A program made the translations under genes and the position numbers. This document shows, piece by piece, positions 49,469 through 61,644 of a stretch of DNA of 64,000 nucleotides. The first letter of the stretch is position 1. Every line of letters starts with the position of its first letter. The DNA comes from Brugia malayi. Lineage: Eukaryota > Nematoda > Chromadorea > Rhabditida > Onchocercidae. The stretch is taken from the NCBI RefSeq assembly GCF_000002995.4, contig NW_025062477.1, forward strand, positions 7,908,649-7,972,648, read 5' to 3'. Below the pieces are notes generated by a model that worked only from the letters and a program-made list of their open reading frames with translations, searched no databases and was not told the origin of the DNA.

Positions 49469-50964
49469 CTTAAACTCCTAACCAAATATGTTCTGCTGGA
49501 AACTGACCAGTATACGTTCATTGATCCATTCCTGTATATTTGATTGATTAAAATCACACAAACAAAGAATTTAAGAGACAATCTGAACTGATTATTACTG
49601 CATACTCGATCCGGTTTTGTACTCCGTTTATCATAAGTTTGTGGAAGCGAGAAAGAAATGGGAAAGTAATACATCCCATTCCCATGAAGTTCATAAAATT
49701 CATTTGATTCACATGCAAATTTCTTCTGGTCTCTTTGAAATGCAATTATGAGAAGACTTCGGCGCACTGTCTCCTAAGGACAGAGTTAACTGAGACATTG
49801 TATTAAGTTATCCAACCTATTCTTCCTTGCTGTCAGTACTAACGGCACCACAAACTTACCCTCCTCCCTTAACTTCCCACTCTGATCCTTCCTGACATGA
49901 AAGAGCCGACCACCACAATTTAACGGTCATAGCGGCCTGTTAGAATAAGTTTGAGGTATGGAAAGAAAGCATACAAGCGACGAGCTTTGCTTACTCTTCG
50001 CGATTTCCGGTTGGTGGGATGATTCGGCCCACTGTTAAAAACAAATATCATCAATAAATATTGACATGTAAGATGCAAGTGGGATGTTCATCTTCGTTGG
50101 TACGCCTTCTGGATAGTTGCCAAAAGGTAACTTTTTTCTTTGTTTACATGAAATATTTGGTTGTGTGACAGATGTTACCTTTTACACATTCTCATCATGG
50201 AGCTACACCTATTCTTGTCACTTCTATTAGTCAGTGAATGACAGTAAATGACACAAGTTTCAGTCGTAAATCGAATCATGTTAGTCGATTAGGTTTTCTT
50301 GGTATTAAGTTTCGTTGGTTTTATGTCTCCTTTCTTAAATTTTCTTTTCGCCGTCGCGGTAATCAAATCATTATATTTATGTGTATGTGAATATTTTCAT
50401 TAGTATTTGTTACTATTAAAGTTGGTAACACGTAGTTTAGAAATGTTACTGTTTCTGCTGTGCATTGCTTAATATTACACGCCATTTTAGAGTATTCAAG
50501 AACTTGTAATGACTTGTTTTCCATATTTATTGAATTTTTAGCCATGTACCCTAATTAGAATTTCTTGAATATATTGAAAGTTGTTTATAGTTTTGAAATA
50601 TATATTGAAACAGTTAACATTTCATAGCTTTTTCAATCAGCGGATTTCATATGTTAATCATCGTTTTTTCCTTTACGTTAGTAAATCTTGATTTCAAATC
50701 ATATATGCTCAACAAATAAGTTCGATTTATAAAATCAGTTCCGTTATTGAACAAAGCACGCAGTTTTATTTATTTCGTAAATCAAATAAATTGTCGCACT
50801 ACTTCACTTCCCATGCATATTTGTGTTGTGTGAAAAATATCTCCAAAATAAACTGGACCAAGTGAGGCACTAGAAGTAGGACACTTCAGTTGCATTTCTA
50901 TATTGTTGCTGCATTCCCTATTACAGTGTATCACTAATTTCGACTACTGGATTATATATGAAAA
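49469..50964. other. Divergent spacer between gld-4 and the glutaredoxin gene
   Basis: 1.5 kb holding the promoters of both genes. A 100-codon minus-strand frame at 49465-49767 overlaps the gld-4 start in another frame and shows no motif; I treat it as non-coding. No repeat or RNA gene seen. Confidence 0.5.
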
Positions 50965-52304
50965 ATGGGCTTCTTGGTTTCCAAACATGTTCCGCAGGTA
51001 TATTCGTTTTGAAAAGATAAATTTTACCTTGTCTTTTATCGAAATAAGGTAGGTGCTTGATTGGAATATAGTTTCAATTTGTTAACTATGGGAAAATAAC
51101 TTAGTTTTCACAGTTAACTTGAACTCAAAAAATCCTAGAAGTTATTGCCGTTTAGCAAAATTTACTAAGCAAATGAATAAAGAAATCATTTCTATAGCGA
51201 AACACGTGCTTGTAGAATATAGAAGTGAGCATGAAAAGTTTCTTTTAAACAAAAATCTTTCAAACCTAACTTCTAGGATATGAGTGAGGTACAACAATTT
51301 ATTGACGAATTGATTGCACTGAAAAAAGTTAGTTCCCAACTTTCATCTTTTATTTTCAAGAAGATTACCAATGTTGATTATCCTTATTTTTAAGATACTA
51401 CTGATGACGATTACAGGAAGATTGTAGTTTGAAATGTTAAAATATTTAATTCCATAATCTTAACTTGTTTTTTGAAATTAGCACCAACTGTTTTTTAATT
51501 CTGATTTCCATTAATTTCAATGTGATTCCCCATAAAAATGAACCTAACTAATACAGCTGGAATTGGGATTTAAAAAAAAAAAAATCTTTGATATTACTAC
51601 TATCTTTACAGATAGTAGTAATATCAAAGAGTTGGTGCATATATTGTAAACGAACACGTAAAGCGCTTGCCTCGTATCCTCTCGAAGGAGATGCAATGGA
51701 ATGGATCGACATCAACAAAAGGTCTGATGGAAAAGAAATTTTGGATTATATGGAACAGATAACTGGATCAAGGTTATATTAACGCTATTTTATCGAATTG
51801 TTTTTAGTTCAGGAACCACGGTGATGCTATGGAATGTAATCACATTCTTTCATGTCTTTTTCTCATGAAGAGTTCTTCAACAGTGGTGGTGCACTAAGTA
51901 AAGAAGCCATCATTGGAAAAAGTAAAACTGAAAAGCATAAACGTGGTTCAGACCTACAAGCCTCAGTCTATGTGTTTTTAGGGGAATTCACCAAATTTTG
52001 TTCTTTATAAAGATTTTTAGGGGAATTCACCAAGTTTTGTTCTTTATAAATACATTTTGAATGATGCAAACAGAAGTATAGTACTTAAAGATGCTCAATA
52101 ACTTTTACTTTCGATTTAGGTTTGGATTCGTACAGTGAGGTTCCAATATCCACTTTAAAATATATGGTGTCTTTAATATTTATTTTCAGAAGAGTGCCGC
52201 GAATTTTCATCGGCGGTGAATTTTTTGGAGGTTGCGCTGAAATTTGTGCAGCAAAAAGGGACGGTATCTTAGAACGCAAGCTTACTGCAATTGGGGCCAT
52301 ATGA
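50965..52304 (+). CDS. Glutaredoxin, dithiol type, possible N-myristoylation
   Basis: Glutaredoxins reduce disulfides and glutathione mixed disulfides using glutathione. Four exons in phase: 50965-50997, 51277-51327, 51612-51772, 52190-52304, giving 119 residues. The active site is WCIYC (Cys37 and Cys40) within VVISKSWCIYCKRTRKAL; most classical members have CPYC. RRVPRIFIGGEFFGGCAE carries the cis-Pro loop (TVP position, here RVP) and the GG glutathione-binding motif. The start at 50965 is chosen over the ATG at 50958 because only it keeps phase with exon 2. It gives Met-Gly-Phe-Leu-Val-Ser-Lys, which fits the N-myristoylation pattern (Gly2, Ser6, Lys7), suggesting membrane attachment. That is inference. 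The exon 3 acceptor is inside a perfect fold-back repeat. Confidence 0.93.
51585..51630. repeat. Perfect fold-back spanning a 3' splice site
   Basis: 51585-51605 and 51610-51630 are exact 21-bp reverse complements around TTAC. The right arm contains the last two intron bases (AG at 51610-51611) and the first 19 coding bases of glutaredoxin exon 3; the left arm is the inverted copy in the intron and supplies its pyrimidine-rich tract. Confidence 0.97.
51975..52052. repeat. Tandem duplication, two 39-bp units
   Basis: 51975-52013 and 52014-52052 are adjacent copies with one clear internal mismatch (A to G) plus divergence at the final base. They lie in glutaredoxin intron 3, followed about 140 bp later by exon 4. 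Confidence 0.93.
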
Positions 52305-52933
52305 AAAAATTGAAAACAATTGAATTTGAAGATTTACAGAACAGTGCGTGTCCATATGACTGCTCAAATAGTTATTATACTTTAATGGACTTACCATTGG
52401 ATACTTTTTACGAAATAATCACTTGATTTCCTTGCTATGAGTAATAAAACTTTCAAGTGTAAGAATTTCAAATGTTAATAGCACACAAAACATACTGTTT
52501 CTGGAGAATCATAAATTTCGCTCATTTTTTTTCCGCATTTGTAATATTCTGCAAGTGCGTTTTTTCCTTAAGAGCAACAAATGATACACTTTTAGGTGTA
52601 TATGTTCTTTGGCTGAGCAGGATCGTCAAAATACAGAGGAGGCTTTATGAAAATTGGGATAGTACTGCACGGCTAAGTAAATAGTCAAGTATGGATAAAG
52701 GACAGCTGATGTCAATGTGACGAAGAATTGTAACTCTGGAATATTTTTATTCCAGGATTCTTGAGCAGAGTGGTCTAGAGTAGTAGTCTGCACACGACTT
52801 CTTAACATTGTCAAATTCGACATAGTGGCAATAGCGAAGATGTAGATTGGTCAGAGTTAAATGTGTGCTAGAACAACGGATTAGAACAAATTCAGTTTAT
52901 CATTGAAATAGTCAGAAACAATAAAGAAATGTT
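52305..52933. other. Convergent spacer between glutaredoxin and LDLa-protein genes
   Basis: About 630 bp containing the two expected 3' UTRs. The plus-strand frame at 52472-52684 has no motif. No gene seen. Confidence 0.5.
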
Positions 52934-53720
52934 TTAGGAATAAAGTGAACCTATCAGTAAGTCTTCATCCTCGCCGTCATTTTGCCCCATATTTAAACTT
53001 CTCCTTATACCGTATGCACGATTACTACGGGCTAGACCAGTTCGTTGTCGTCGGCACTGCAGGACGATCACCACCAGTAGTATGATGAACAGGATGGAAA
53101 CCACAGCGATAAGCCATTCATTAAACAGCACAGATGAAAACAAAGATGTAGTAGTAGCACTGGTTGGACTAACCTTATCCATTCCAGACCAAATCGCTGA
53201 TTTCATTTGTTCCTCGCGGGGCACATTCATGTACCCATTATCCTGCCATTTCCTAAAGGCTTCATATACAGGATATACTAGAGTTGTTTCATGACCTCTG
53301 TTAAGCCCATGATACGATATTTAATTACAACAGATACCTTCGCGAAGCACTCATTTTCACAAATTGATCTAACCTTTTATTACAGTCTATTTCATCGGAT
53401 CCATCAGTACACTGTGCAATACCATTACACAGATCATACTGGGCAATACACTGGCCATTATAGCACATCCACTGCCAGGGACTGTCACAAGTTAAGATCT
53501 GGGCTGATGCACACTGCATCACTGTCTCTGAAACTACTGTCACATTAGCAAGACTGCATTTGACAGCAACAAGTTAAGTCGTCACTTTTCCCTTCTCTTA
53601 CGTTGCGCTTTAAGACTCTGATATAATGTATAGGGCACCGCAACTGATCAATTCTACAAGGCTTCGCAGGTATTTCACTCCACGTCGGCCTAAGGCTCTC
53701 CTTCTTTGTGTAAACACATC
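52934..53720 (-). CDS. LDL-receptor class A, single-pass membrane protein (5' end missing)
   Basis: The LDLa module reads CDSPWQWMCYNGQCIAQYD then LCNGIAQCTDGSDEIDC, with all six cysteines and the Ca-binding DGSDE. It lies on an exon ending 53338. A 40-nt intron leads in phase to exon 53297-52934, which carries a juxtamembrane stretch (YPVYEAFRKWQDNGYMNVP), a transmembrane segment (LIAVVSILFIILLVVIVL), a basic stop-transfer QCRRQR and an acidic tail ending at 52934. Upstream, 53720-53602 encodes a Cys-containing stretch (PAKPCRIDQLRCPIHYI) ending at a GTAAGAG donor. It joins in phase to an acceptor at GATGCAG just before TGT of CASAQILTC. The signal peptide and start were not found. Likely a small type I surface protein; family not identified and ligand unknown. 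Confidence 0.75.
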
Positions 53721-54221
53721 CTTGTAACGGGCAGTTAGGTTATCGATCCCAGTTATCACTGTGGTGCTTGAGAACAGGCCAGTCTACTCTGCTGCTAATG
53801 GTTATAAAAGAATGACAGATTTTTATTCAACAGCGAAGATAGCATTAAGATTTACAGAATTATCTTTCATAATTACCTCTGGCTTGAAGTCCAGTGATCA
53901 TGTTCCATGAATTCCTATGCGTTGCAGACAATTGTTCAAATGACTTGCATTGCTTAAGAATAAAGGGAATATCAGGGAAAATGTATTTCTATCGATTATT
54001 CTCTTGAAATTTTAAAACTTTTAAATTAGAACTGTCCATCGACTTTAATGCAAGTGACATAGGTGTTTTATTACATCCTGATGTGAGTTATGGACTTTCA
54101 AGCTTCATATGTGCAAATAGCAGCAAAATTAACAAAAAGTGAGAAAATCACGACTGACTGATGTAGTGTTTGTTTCTCGTTATCTCACACAAAGTCAGTT
54201 GCTTTTGTAGTCATAACCGTA
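53721..54221. other. Divergent spacer before the unrecognised gene
   Basis: About 500 bp likely to hold the missing 5' exon of the LDLa-protein gene and the promoter of the plus-strand gene. A TTTTGTAG acceptor (AG at 54209-54210) lies 11 bp before the next ATG with no matching donor, a possible trans-splice site. Confidence 0.45.
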
Positions 54222-56938
54222 ATGGACCTTCCAAGTGACATAAATGTCCAGCTTGCCGCTGCAGTCGCGTATTGTTTTCGAAACCTTCAACCGGTAAGTG
54301 GTTTTGTTAAATTATTTTTAATTTGTGTCGTTTTTTTTTCCGTTAGTTAAATATGACGACAAGACAATTAACACAAAAGTGGGAGTAGCAATGTTTTTAT
54401 CAGGTCACTGATCCGTTTAATATTTTCGATCTTGAAATAATCACTTGCCCGAAATTGACCACAAACAAATTGTAGATGTCAAGAAGTCAGAATGCACAAC
54501 AATGGCAAGTTTCTCAAAAAATGGAACAGTTTGCGCGAAATAATTTTACTACACGAAAAGCAACATCTAATTCAAGAGGATTGAGGCAACGTAGAGCGCA
54601 AGCCGATCAGAAGAATAAACAAGTTTTGTCGCAACCCATCCATTTGTAAGCTATCTTTATTTGATTCCATTTTCTCGATAATTCGATCCATTTATTACTT
54701 CAGGCTAAAACTTTCATTTATAATCTTTCAGAATTGAATTATAATGAATGATAATTCATAAGCAGTTATGTTGCCACACTACCATGTTTAGTTTGAGTAA
54801 TAAGTGATTAGAAAACCGAGTCGTCATTTTTACCAAACAATCCGTTTCTTCAGCACAGAGTTATGATGCTCAAGATGGTATTATAACATTACCTAATGTA
54901 AGTAGCGAAATAATCACTATTAGTTATTAATATGATAAGATGCTAGTTCATTTCACTTTCTTATCAGCTCTGTTCTTTATACGTGGAAATTACTTTTTTT
55001 AGTGCAGGACTCCAAGATAATGTTGTTTTTAGGACTCTAGATAATGTTGATAGCCGATCAGTATTGTCAGAGCCATGTTTGAGAAATAAGCAAAATATGG
55101 TGTGGACAGGAACGTCAGCTACGAAAATCGGTATTCCAACTAAGATTACTGAATGGAAAAATAAACTGGATCATTTAAGTTTTTTGTTCAGGTAAGATTA
55201 TGATCATTTTAATTTGATTATTGCGAAATAACATGTAATTGGTTCAATCTCATCGAATATTTCTAATTAAAGAGTCCGACCAGCTTTTTGCCTGTTGAGG
55301 GATCATCAGGAATGGTTGGTGGAAAGTAGGAAAAAAATACAGCTGGCACAAGCAACACAAGTAACAAGTGTTTTTTCATTATCCGATGCTGTAGTTTTGC
55401 CATGCGATTTCATTCTTTGTCTTCCTGATATTTTGGACGAGCTTTGTAGTAAACAAATTCATTATAGATAAAAAATCATAGCAAAGCTTTTAGGTTTCAC
55501 TTTTAGGTTCATAATGTTATAATGAATTTCTCAGAAAATGAAATTTTTATAGAATGAATAAGACATTAGTAGAGCAATCATAATTTAAAAAAATAATGCA
55601 TACTTACTTGATGTCCTTAATTTAGAGATTACGTGGAACAAAATTGAGTATCGAATGAGACCAATTTCTTATTGCCTGCGGATCATAACTTTTTTCTTCT
55701 ATAAACCACAAATTTTCTTTTTTTTTATTGTAATTATTTAGTTCACTCTGCAATGGTACTGTATCTGCAATCCAAATATGTGCAGATCTTGACGTGGGAT
55801 TTCGTGATCTGATTACCTTTTTATGTTACACTTCTTCAACTAGAAGACCTGCAGCAGTTTTTGCTGCGGTGGAGATGTATGCTGGGTCTTTGGTGAAGCT
55901 GCATCAATACTGTATCATTAATGCTAATAATGTATGTTCCAAAAATTGTTTAAATGAGAAAAGTGTATTGTTTCAAATTATCGTTATTCAATATTGGGAT
56001 TGATATTTCTGACTTTTGATCTTATCCGCTAATTGAAGGTTTCCAATGGTAGGTTTGAATATTTTTTGGTTACCGAACTTACCAAAATTATTCACAAATT
56101 GGACCGGTACAATACACTTTTTATTCTGATATTAGAGGGTTTTATGGTATTTTTCAGAGCTTCGAAAGACTTTTATATACAGCAATTCATGAAGTGATAT
56201 CATTCTGGCTTCGATTCTTACATTATAATAATTTGGACAAGTATAATCGGTTCTGGCTCCATACACGAGCCGTTATCACGCGAATGTTCAGAAACATTAT
56301 CATTCAGGAATGCATTCTTGCTATTAAACATAGTTTAGCTGCAATGCTTAAAGAGTAAGTTTTACGATGTTTACGTCCTGACAAGTACAGACTCATTAGT
56401 TATCTTCAACTAAGTTTTTCTAGATTTGCTTAAATGTTTCTACCGAAATTCAGTAATCGTTGTCGATGTAGCACTAGTCTTGACTAGATTTGTAAGGGAA
56501 GATTATATTATAACAGTGGTATGGAAATCACTGAGAATCTCTACTATAAACGATGTTCATTAACTCAGATTAACAATGCTCGTTCTGGAAAATGGCGAAT
56601 GTAACTATGGCTTTTACGCATGCGAACAAATCGAGTGTTTGATGCTTGTGTTATCACATCATACATCATATGTTAGCTACTAAGCAACTCAGTACAATGC
56701 ATTATTTGTTGCTATTATATGAGAGTTCATTTTGGGATCCATCTCTTTATTGATTTCTTTGTGAATCACTTCTTTCGAAAATTACTTTTCCTCAGTCTAC
56801 CGCTCACTGAAATGTTATGCTTTTAAGTAAATGAATTTGTTAACTGTTTGTAATAAAAGAGTTATGGAAGACAGCATATCGACTCGTTTTGTTGGAATTT
56901 CCCGGATGGGTGCATCTTTTTTGATGCTTAGTTTTTAA
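54222..56938 (+). CDS. Unrecognised multi-exon protein, about 330 residues
   Basis: I do not recognise this protein. Exons with good splice sites: 54222-54293, 54476-54645, 55003-55191, 55273 to about 55360 or 55448, 55742-55931 (or starting near 55785), 56158-56354, 56860-56938. All joins are in phase except exon 4 to exon 5, where the donor and acceptor choice is open. The N-terminus begins MDLPSDINVQLAAAVAYCF, then a Gln/Arg-rich basic segment (RKATSNSRGLRQRRAQADQ), a middle part with LLRDHQEWLVESRKKIQLAQ, and a hydrophobic, probably helical C-terminal half (FRDLITFLCYTSSTRRPAAV; AIHEVISFWLRFLHYNNLD; NIIIQECILAIKHSLAAMLK). No signal peptide or clear transmembrane segment. A poorly conserved or nematode-restricted protein is likely. 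MCRS1 follows 346 bp downstream on the same strand. Confidence 0.7.
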
Positions 56939-57284
56939 TCTCTCAACGAATATATTAATCAATGACTATTCACTGATATAAGTCTCATGCTGCCAAGCAA
57001 GTTCCTGAAAGGCCTCTAAAAATTTAAATTTAAGTTTAAAGTTCAAATTTAAAAAAAAAAAAAAAAGTGCTCAAATTGGTCTACGCTCTTGTCACCGGGA
57101 AACATTTAAAGCCGCTGCCATCGAATTCCGAAATTGGCTACACGGCCAGTTTCGAATTTGTGATTCTATTATTCCAGGATTGGCATTATTGGCGGTGCGG
57201 AGTTTTATCTGAGAATGTTGGCGTGACGTGTGATATCTTACCCTAATGATAATGTCTCGTCTTAGTGGGAAAGTTTAGGTGTTA
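56939..57284. other. Short spacer between unrecognised gene and MCRS1
   Basis: 346 bp with a run of 15 or more A after a TTTAAA-rich stretch, no AATAAA hexamer, and a pyrimidine-poor AGTTTAG acceptor (AG at 57277-57278) 6 bp before the MCRS1 ATG. Could be an operon spacer. Confidence 0.5.
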
Positions 57285-60200
57285 ATGGATATAACCGAAG
57301 TGGAAACAATTCGGAAGCCTGAGGTGTCTAACTCGTCCATGCCGCAGCCATCTAATGTGAAATTTAACGCCCCAGATAACAGGTAAATGTTAAAATAATT
57401 AGAATAAGATAAGGTTGGACTGCTCTTGAAAGTCTAACCCTTCAAAGCTACTGCTTAATATGATTCCAATGCAACCTTTAAAAGATTTCGATTTGAAGTG
57501 TTGAGTTTGTACACTTCGATATATCTTCCGATGGTTTAGTGATAGATAAGATCCAGCAGATTTAAGGCTTAAGTTTTTTGAAAAAGGACAGTATGGTTCG
57601 AAGTTCTATAGCTGGTCACAAATTCAAATAAGTCCAGCTGTTATGTACAGCGGTAGAGATTGAGTTCAAAAGTCATTATTTAATCGAATCAAATTTTTCA
57701 TCAAATTTGAATTCAGGTGCCAATATAATCAGTCGTTCTGTTTCGACTAATAAAAAACAAAAAAGATTGCAAATGTTGATAACTTTAATGAACAAAATTT
57801 AGAGACTTATATGATGAAAATGGTTCGCTGAAAGTGCGGCGTTCCAATCGAGAAATCCGAAAACCCAAATTTGATGACGAAATTGTTGATAGTATTTCTA
57901 CGGCTAAAATAGTGCAAAGAAAGAGGCCAAGCTCTGAAAGGTTGCATCATTCTCCGGAAGCTGCAGATCGTTTCGTGGTATGCTTCATATCTTTCTCCAG
58001 AAAATTTTTGGTGATACTTTGCAATGTGTACATTTTTGATCTTTGTCTCATTTTAACCAGGAAGTCCTGTTCTGCCTTATACTATATTGCTTAAACGGAA
58101 GATATTTGACCAATTTTTTACTTCAAATACACGACGGCTTCTATTTTTTCATCTGTTTATTTTCATTACAGGAAAAAACTCAGGCGGCGACCCGAGTGAA
58201 ACTTGGTAAGAGGCAGTGGCGTACTACAGAAACGAACGTTGGAGCTCCTGTTGAAGTTAAAAGTTTTAAGAAGTTTCCAGCAAAACCCGTTTGCCAGACG
58301 CAGTCTGTTGTTTTTACAGATAAAGTACGCATTTGATATTCAAAATGCCGAAAATCGAAAATCTTAAAACCTTAAATAAATGCAAGCTGTCTTACTGAAA
58401 TCATATTTGTTACATAGATCTTTAAATATCGTAAATAATAAGGTTTATACCTTTAAATAATTTAGGTAACGTAATGTTGGCTTGATCAAATTTTAGAATA
58501 GTTTTTTTTGGGGGCTTAAAATACCTGTACGTTAAAAAACAAAAGACATTTTAGAAAAGACGTGAACGGTCTACAAGTAAAGAAGCACGAACAAAGGAGT
58601 TAGCAACGTTAGCATCACATACAGCAAATTTCGGTATCGGTTTAACCGAATCGTTGAAAAAATGGACTGCACTAGATGATGTTGCTCTTATAACAGCAGT
58701 AACTCGGGTATGGTATTAGACAGTAATCTTTTAACAATTCAAATACAGTCACAGTTTTCTTTTTTATAATTATTTTTGTGGTCTAGTTTTCTGAACTGTT
58801 TTACACTCCAAAATTTTTTCACAAAATGTTCAGGTAAGCAGTCTTGCTGCTGTTCATGGAGCCGTTCGTTTTTCACGTCCTTTTACTCGAGCTGAGATTG
58901 AAGAAAGGTGGTATGAATTACTATACGATGAGGTTTTTTTTGGTTTAATTTTGAAGAAATGTGCCACATAGCTTAATTATTCAAATGGGAGGAGAATAGG
59001 TTATTTATTGCCTAACTCATATTTATCGCAGCTATTGTTTTCAGTATAATTAAAATTCGATCGCTTATTGTGCAACTCCATCTTATGATTACATTTTCCA
59101 TTTGGATTGGTGTATATAATAAATACCTAGTCTTGATATTGTACCATTAATAGTCCCGTACTGCTTTGCATATTCCTCTGCAGCTTTGTTTTCTACTTAA
59201 TTTGAGTTAAAGTCTTATCAGGGAAAGTTTCATAGAACATGAACTTAACATTGTTATTGAATTATATTTAGTAACCTCTTACCAGTTGTGAATTGATTCA
59301 TCGAACAGTAGCTTCAGATAACGATTGTTATTATTCTCCATCCAAACTGTCACTGGCCCATATCTTGTGTACTTTAGCAGCTATAATCTAATCTGGTGGA
59401 TAATTCTATTTGTTAATCTTTTAATGTAAGGTTATGATTACAAAGAGAACACGCCATCCTTTTTTCTTAATATGGATTCGTCATTCTTCAGTAGCATATA
59501 TGGTTTATACGCCCCTTCACTTTTAGATGCCAATTTCATACTTCGAATTTTTTTTATTCTAGATTCTATATTTCGAACTTGTTTTATTCTGGATTTGTAG
59601 GAGACTATAAAAATCAATTATTAGAATAACGATTATATCTTCTTGGACTTAATTGAAGTGTCTGGGTGGAATACTTAAAAGTTGTAGGTTTGTTAGTTTT
59701 AATCTTTTCTAGTCTTGGTTTTCTGGGTTCTAGTAAATTTTTGCCAAATAGAAATCTGCAAAAAAAAAAAAAAAAAATAAATTGTTTTAATAGGCATCTC
59801 AATAAGTTTTAGGTCGTCTCGAATGTTGCAAAGAGGCGAATTGCAGATCTTTCTGTGGAGACTATAAGTGCAGTGCAATCAAGAACGGTTTTTACTGTTG
59901 AAGAAGAAGAACTGTTATCAGCTATTCCGTCTGCAACTACCGGTACTGATCTTGCAGTATTTGAGCAGGTTGGAGATTACTTTCTTTTGTGTTTTTTGTT
60001 TGTTCTCTGATTTCCAGTTGTCGGATTGTCATTGGCAAATTTTAATTGTTGTCACATCAAGCTAACTTCAGCATTACGATCTAAAGTAAAAAAGTAGTGA
60101 TAACATTAAGAAACTGCAGAGAGTTTAAGGAGTTAATTATAATACGGAAATAATAAGGACTGCAATGGGATTTATTTGTAATCCCTGTTAAAATTGTTAG

Positions 60201-61644
60201 CAAAACTCAAAATTTTAAATTTATAGGTGTTGGAACGAAATAAGGAAGCATTCCATCATGCTCGTACTGCATATGTTTTACAACAGCATTGGTTAGAAAT
60301 GAAGAACTGGGATTTATTGCAAGATCAAAGGAAGGCTAGCAATCGTGTCCTGGATTTTGCGGAAATTGAGCAAAGCCTGGAATGGAATGGCGGCTGGGAT
60401 CGGCATATTAGTTTCGAAGAGACGCGTTTGTGCAAGGCAGCAGTTTTGACCGAACGTGCCTGGCTTGAGTGGGAAAAAGTTATTTTTCTGTTTGTAGTTC
60501 GGAAGATAATCGTAGTACAAACTTTTTTCCTCTCCTTTAAATTAGATAACGCTGAACGACACACTGTTAGGTAGTTAATTATGCACTGTTGGTTGAAACT
60601 TCTGGAACTACTTGATTCCTTTATTCAAAATGGACATTTCCAGATACATGTTGAAGCTGTAAGTGGAATATCCGACGATTCACAAATGGGCGAGGGTGTT
60701 TGGGGTGTTTTGAAGGGGCGTGTAGTGCGCTATTTATTGCGGGGCGAAACTATTCTAATAGGTCGCAATACACAGTTTCATAATGTATGTTCCAACCATC
60801 GTTATAAAAAGGAACAGAAATGCAACACAAAGTTTAACGCTCATATATATTATGGCAATAATAGTAATTAACTTGAAAAAAAATCGTTTATTTCTTGGAG
60901 TAAGAGTCGAAATCTATATACAGAAACACATCTTTGGTTGAGCACAGCTGCCTTTGTCGTCTGTTATGCATTATCAGTTTGAAAACAAGAAAATATTAGA
61001 AAACCTGCATTCGTAGATTATGAAATACTAACCAAACACATCATACTTGAAATATATATATGAAATACAAAGTTTTGAATGAGTAGAAAGTAAATGAATC
61101 TTCTAACAATATTCTTAGAATCAATTGAGTCGCACTTTAATCAGTATAACTAGAAATACTAACAAGAAAAAGGAAGTTTGGAGAGCTACGAGTTTTCCTC
61201 TGATACTTCCATAAGTAAAGTTTCAATGTAATGAGTCAGTGTATAGACTTGCTCACAAACTATACTTTGCAATTTCAGGTTGATATTAATCTGGCTCTAG
61301 AAGGACCGGTTGCAACAATCAGTCGAAAACAAGCCATTTTGAAAATAATACAAAATCAGCAAGCCAAAACAGTGGAAGTATTCTTATCCAATGTTGGAAA
61401 ACCTCCCATATATGTCGATGGTAAAACGTTGCTAAGTGGTGATAAAACAAGACTATTTAGTAATGGACTGATAGAAATCGCTCAAATACGTCTTCAGCTG
61501 TTCATTGCTATAGCGTGCACTAGTAACGGCGAAAATAGTAGCAACAGTGATAGCCAACAAATCGGAACCAAACTAGCACCAAACGAGCAACAACCGTGTA
61601 AAGCATTATCATCCATTGTTCTACCACAGCAACTGACGTTTTGA
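57285..61644 (+). CDS. MCRS1: Microspherule protein 1 (MCRS1) homolog, FHA-domain chromatin protein
   Basis: MCRS1 is a nuclear protein of the INO80 and NSL (MOF) chromatin complexes and also works on microtubule minus ends. Nine exons in phase: 57285-57382, 57803-57974, 58172-58324, 58555-58707, 58834-58932, 59813-59968, 60227-60478, 60644-60784, 61279-61644, giving 529 residues (human 462). The conserved MCRS N-terminal domain shows LKKWTALDDVALITAVT, SLAAVHGAVRFSRPFTRAEI then EERWYELLYDE, AVQSRTVFTVEEEELLSAIP, and AFHHARTAYVLQQHWLEMKN. The FHA domain, near residue 380 onward, shows LKGRVVRYLLRGETILIGRN, DINLALEGPVATISRKQAIL and PPIYVDGKTLLSGDK. A Ser/Asn/Gln-rich tail follows and is longer than in human. 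The exon 5-6 intron is 0.9 kb. Start chosen as the first ATG after the acceptor at 57277-57278. Confidence 0.95.

Noticed and set aside
49465..49767. 100-codon minus-strand frame upstream of gld-4
   Set aside because: It overlaps the gld-4 first exon in another frame and shows no family motif; the short in-phase exon 49468-49413 fits better.
54851..54899. Candidate extra exon (encoding SYDAQDGIITLPN) of the unrecognised gene
   Set aside because: Good GTAAGT donor, but including it cannot keep phase with both neighbours, while the flanking exons join directly in phase.
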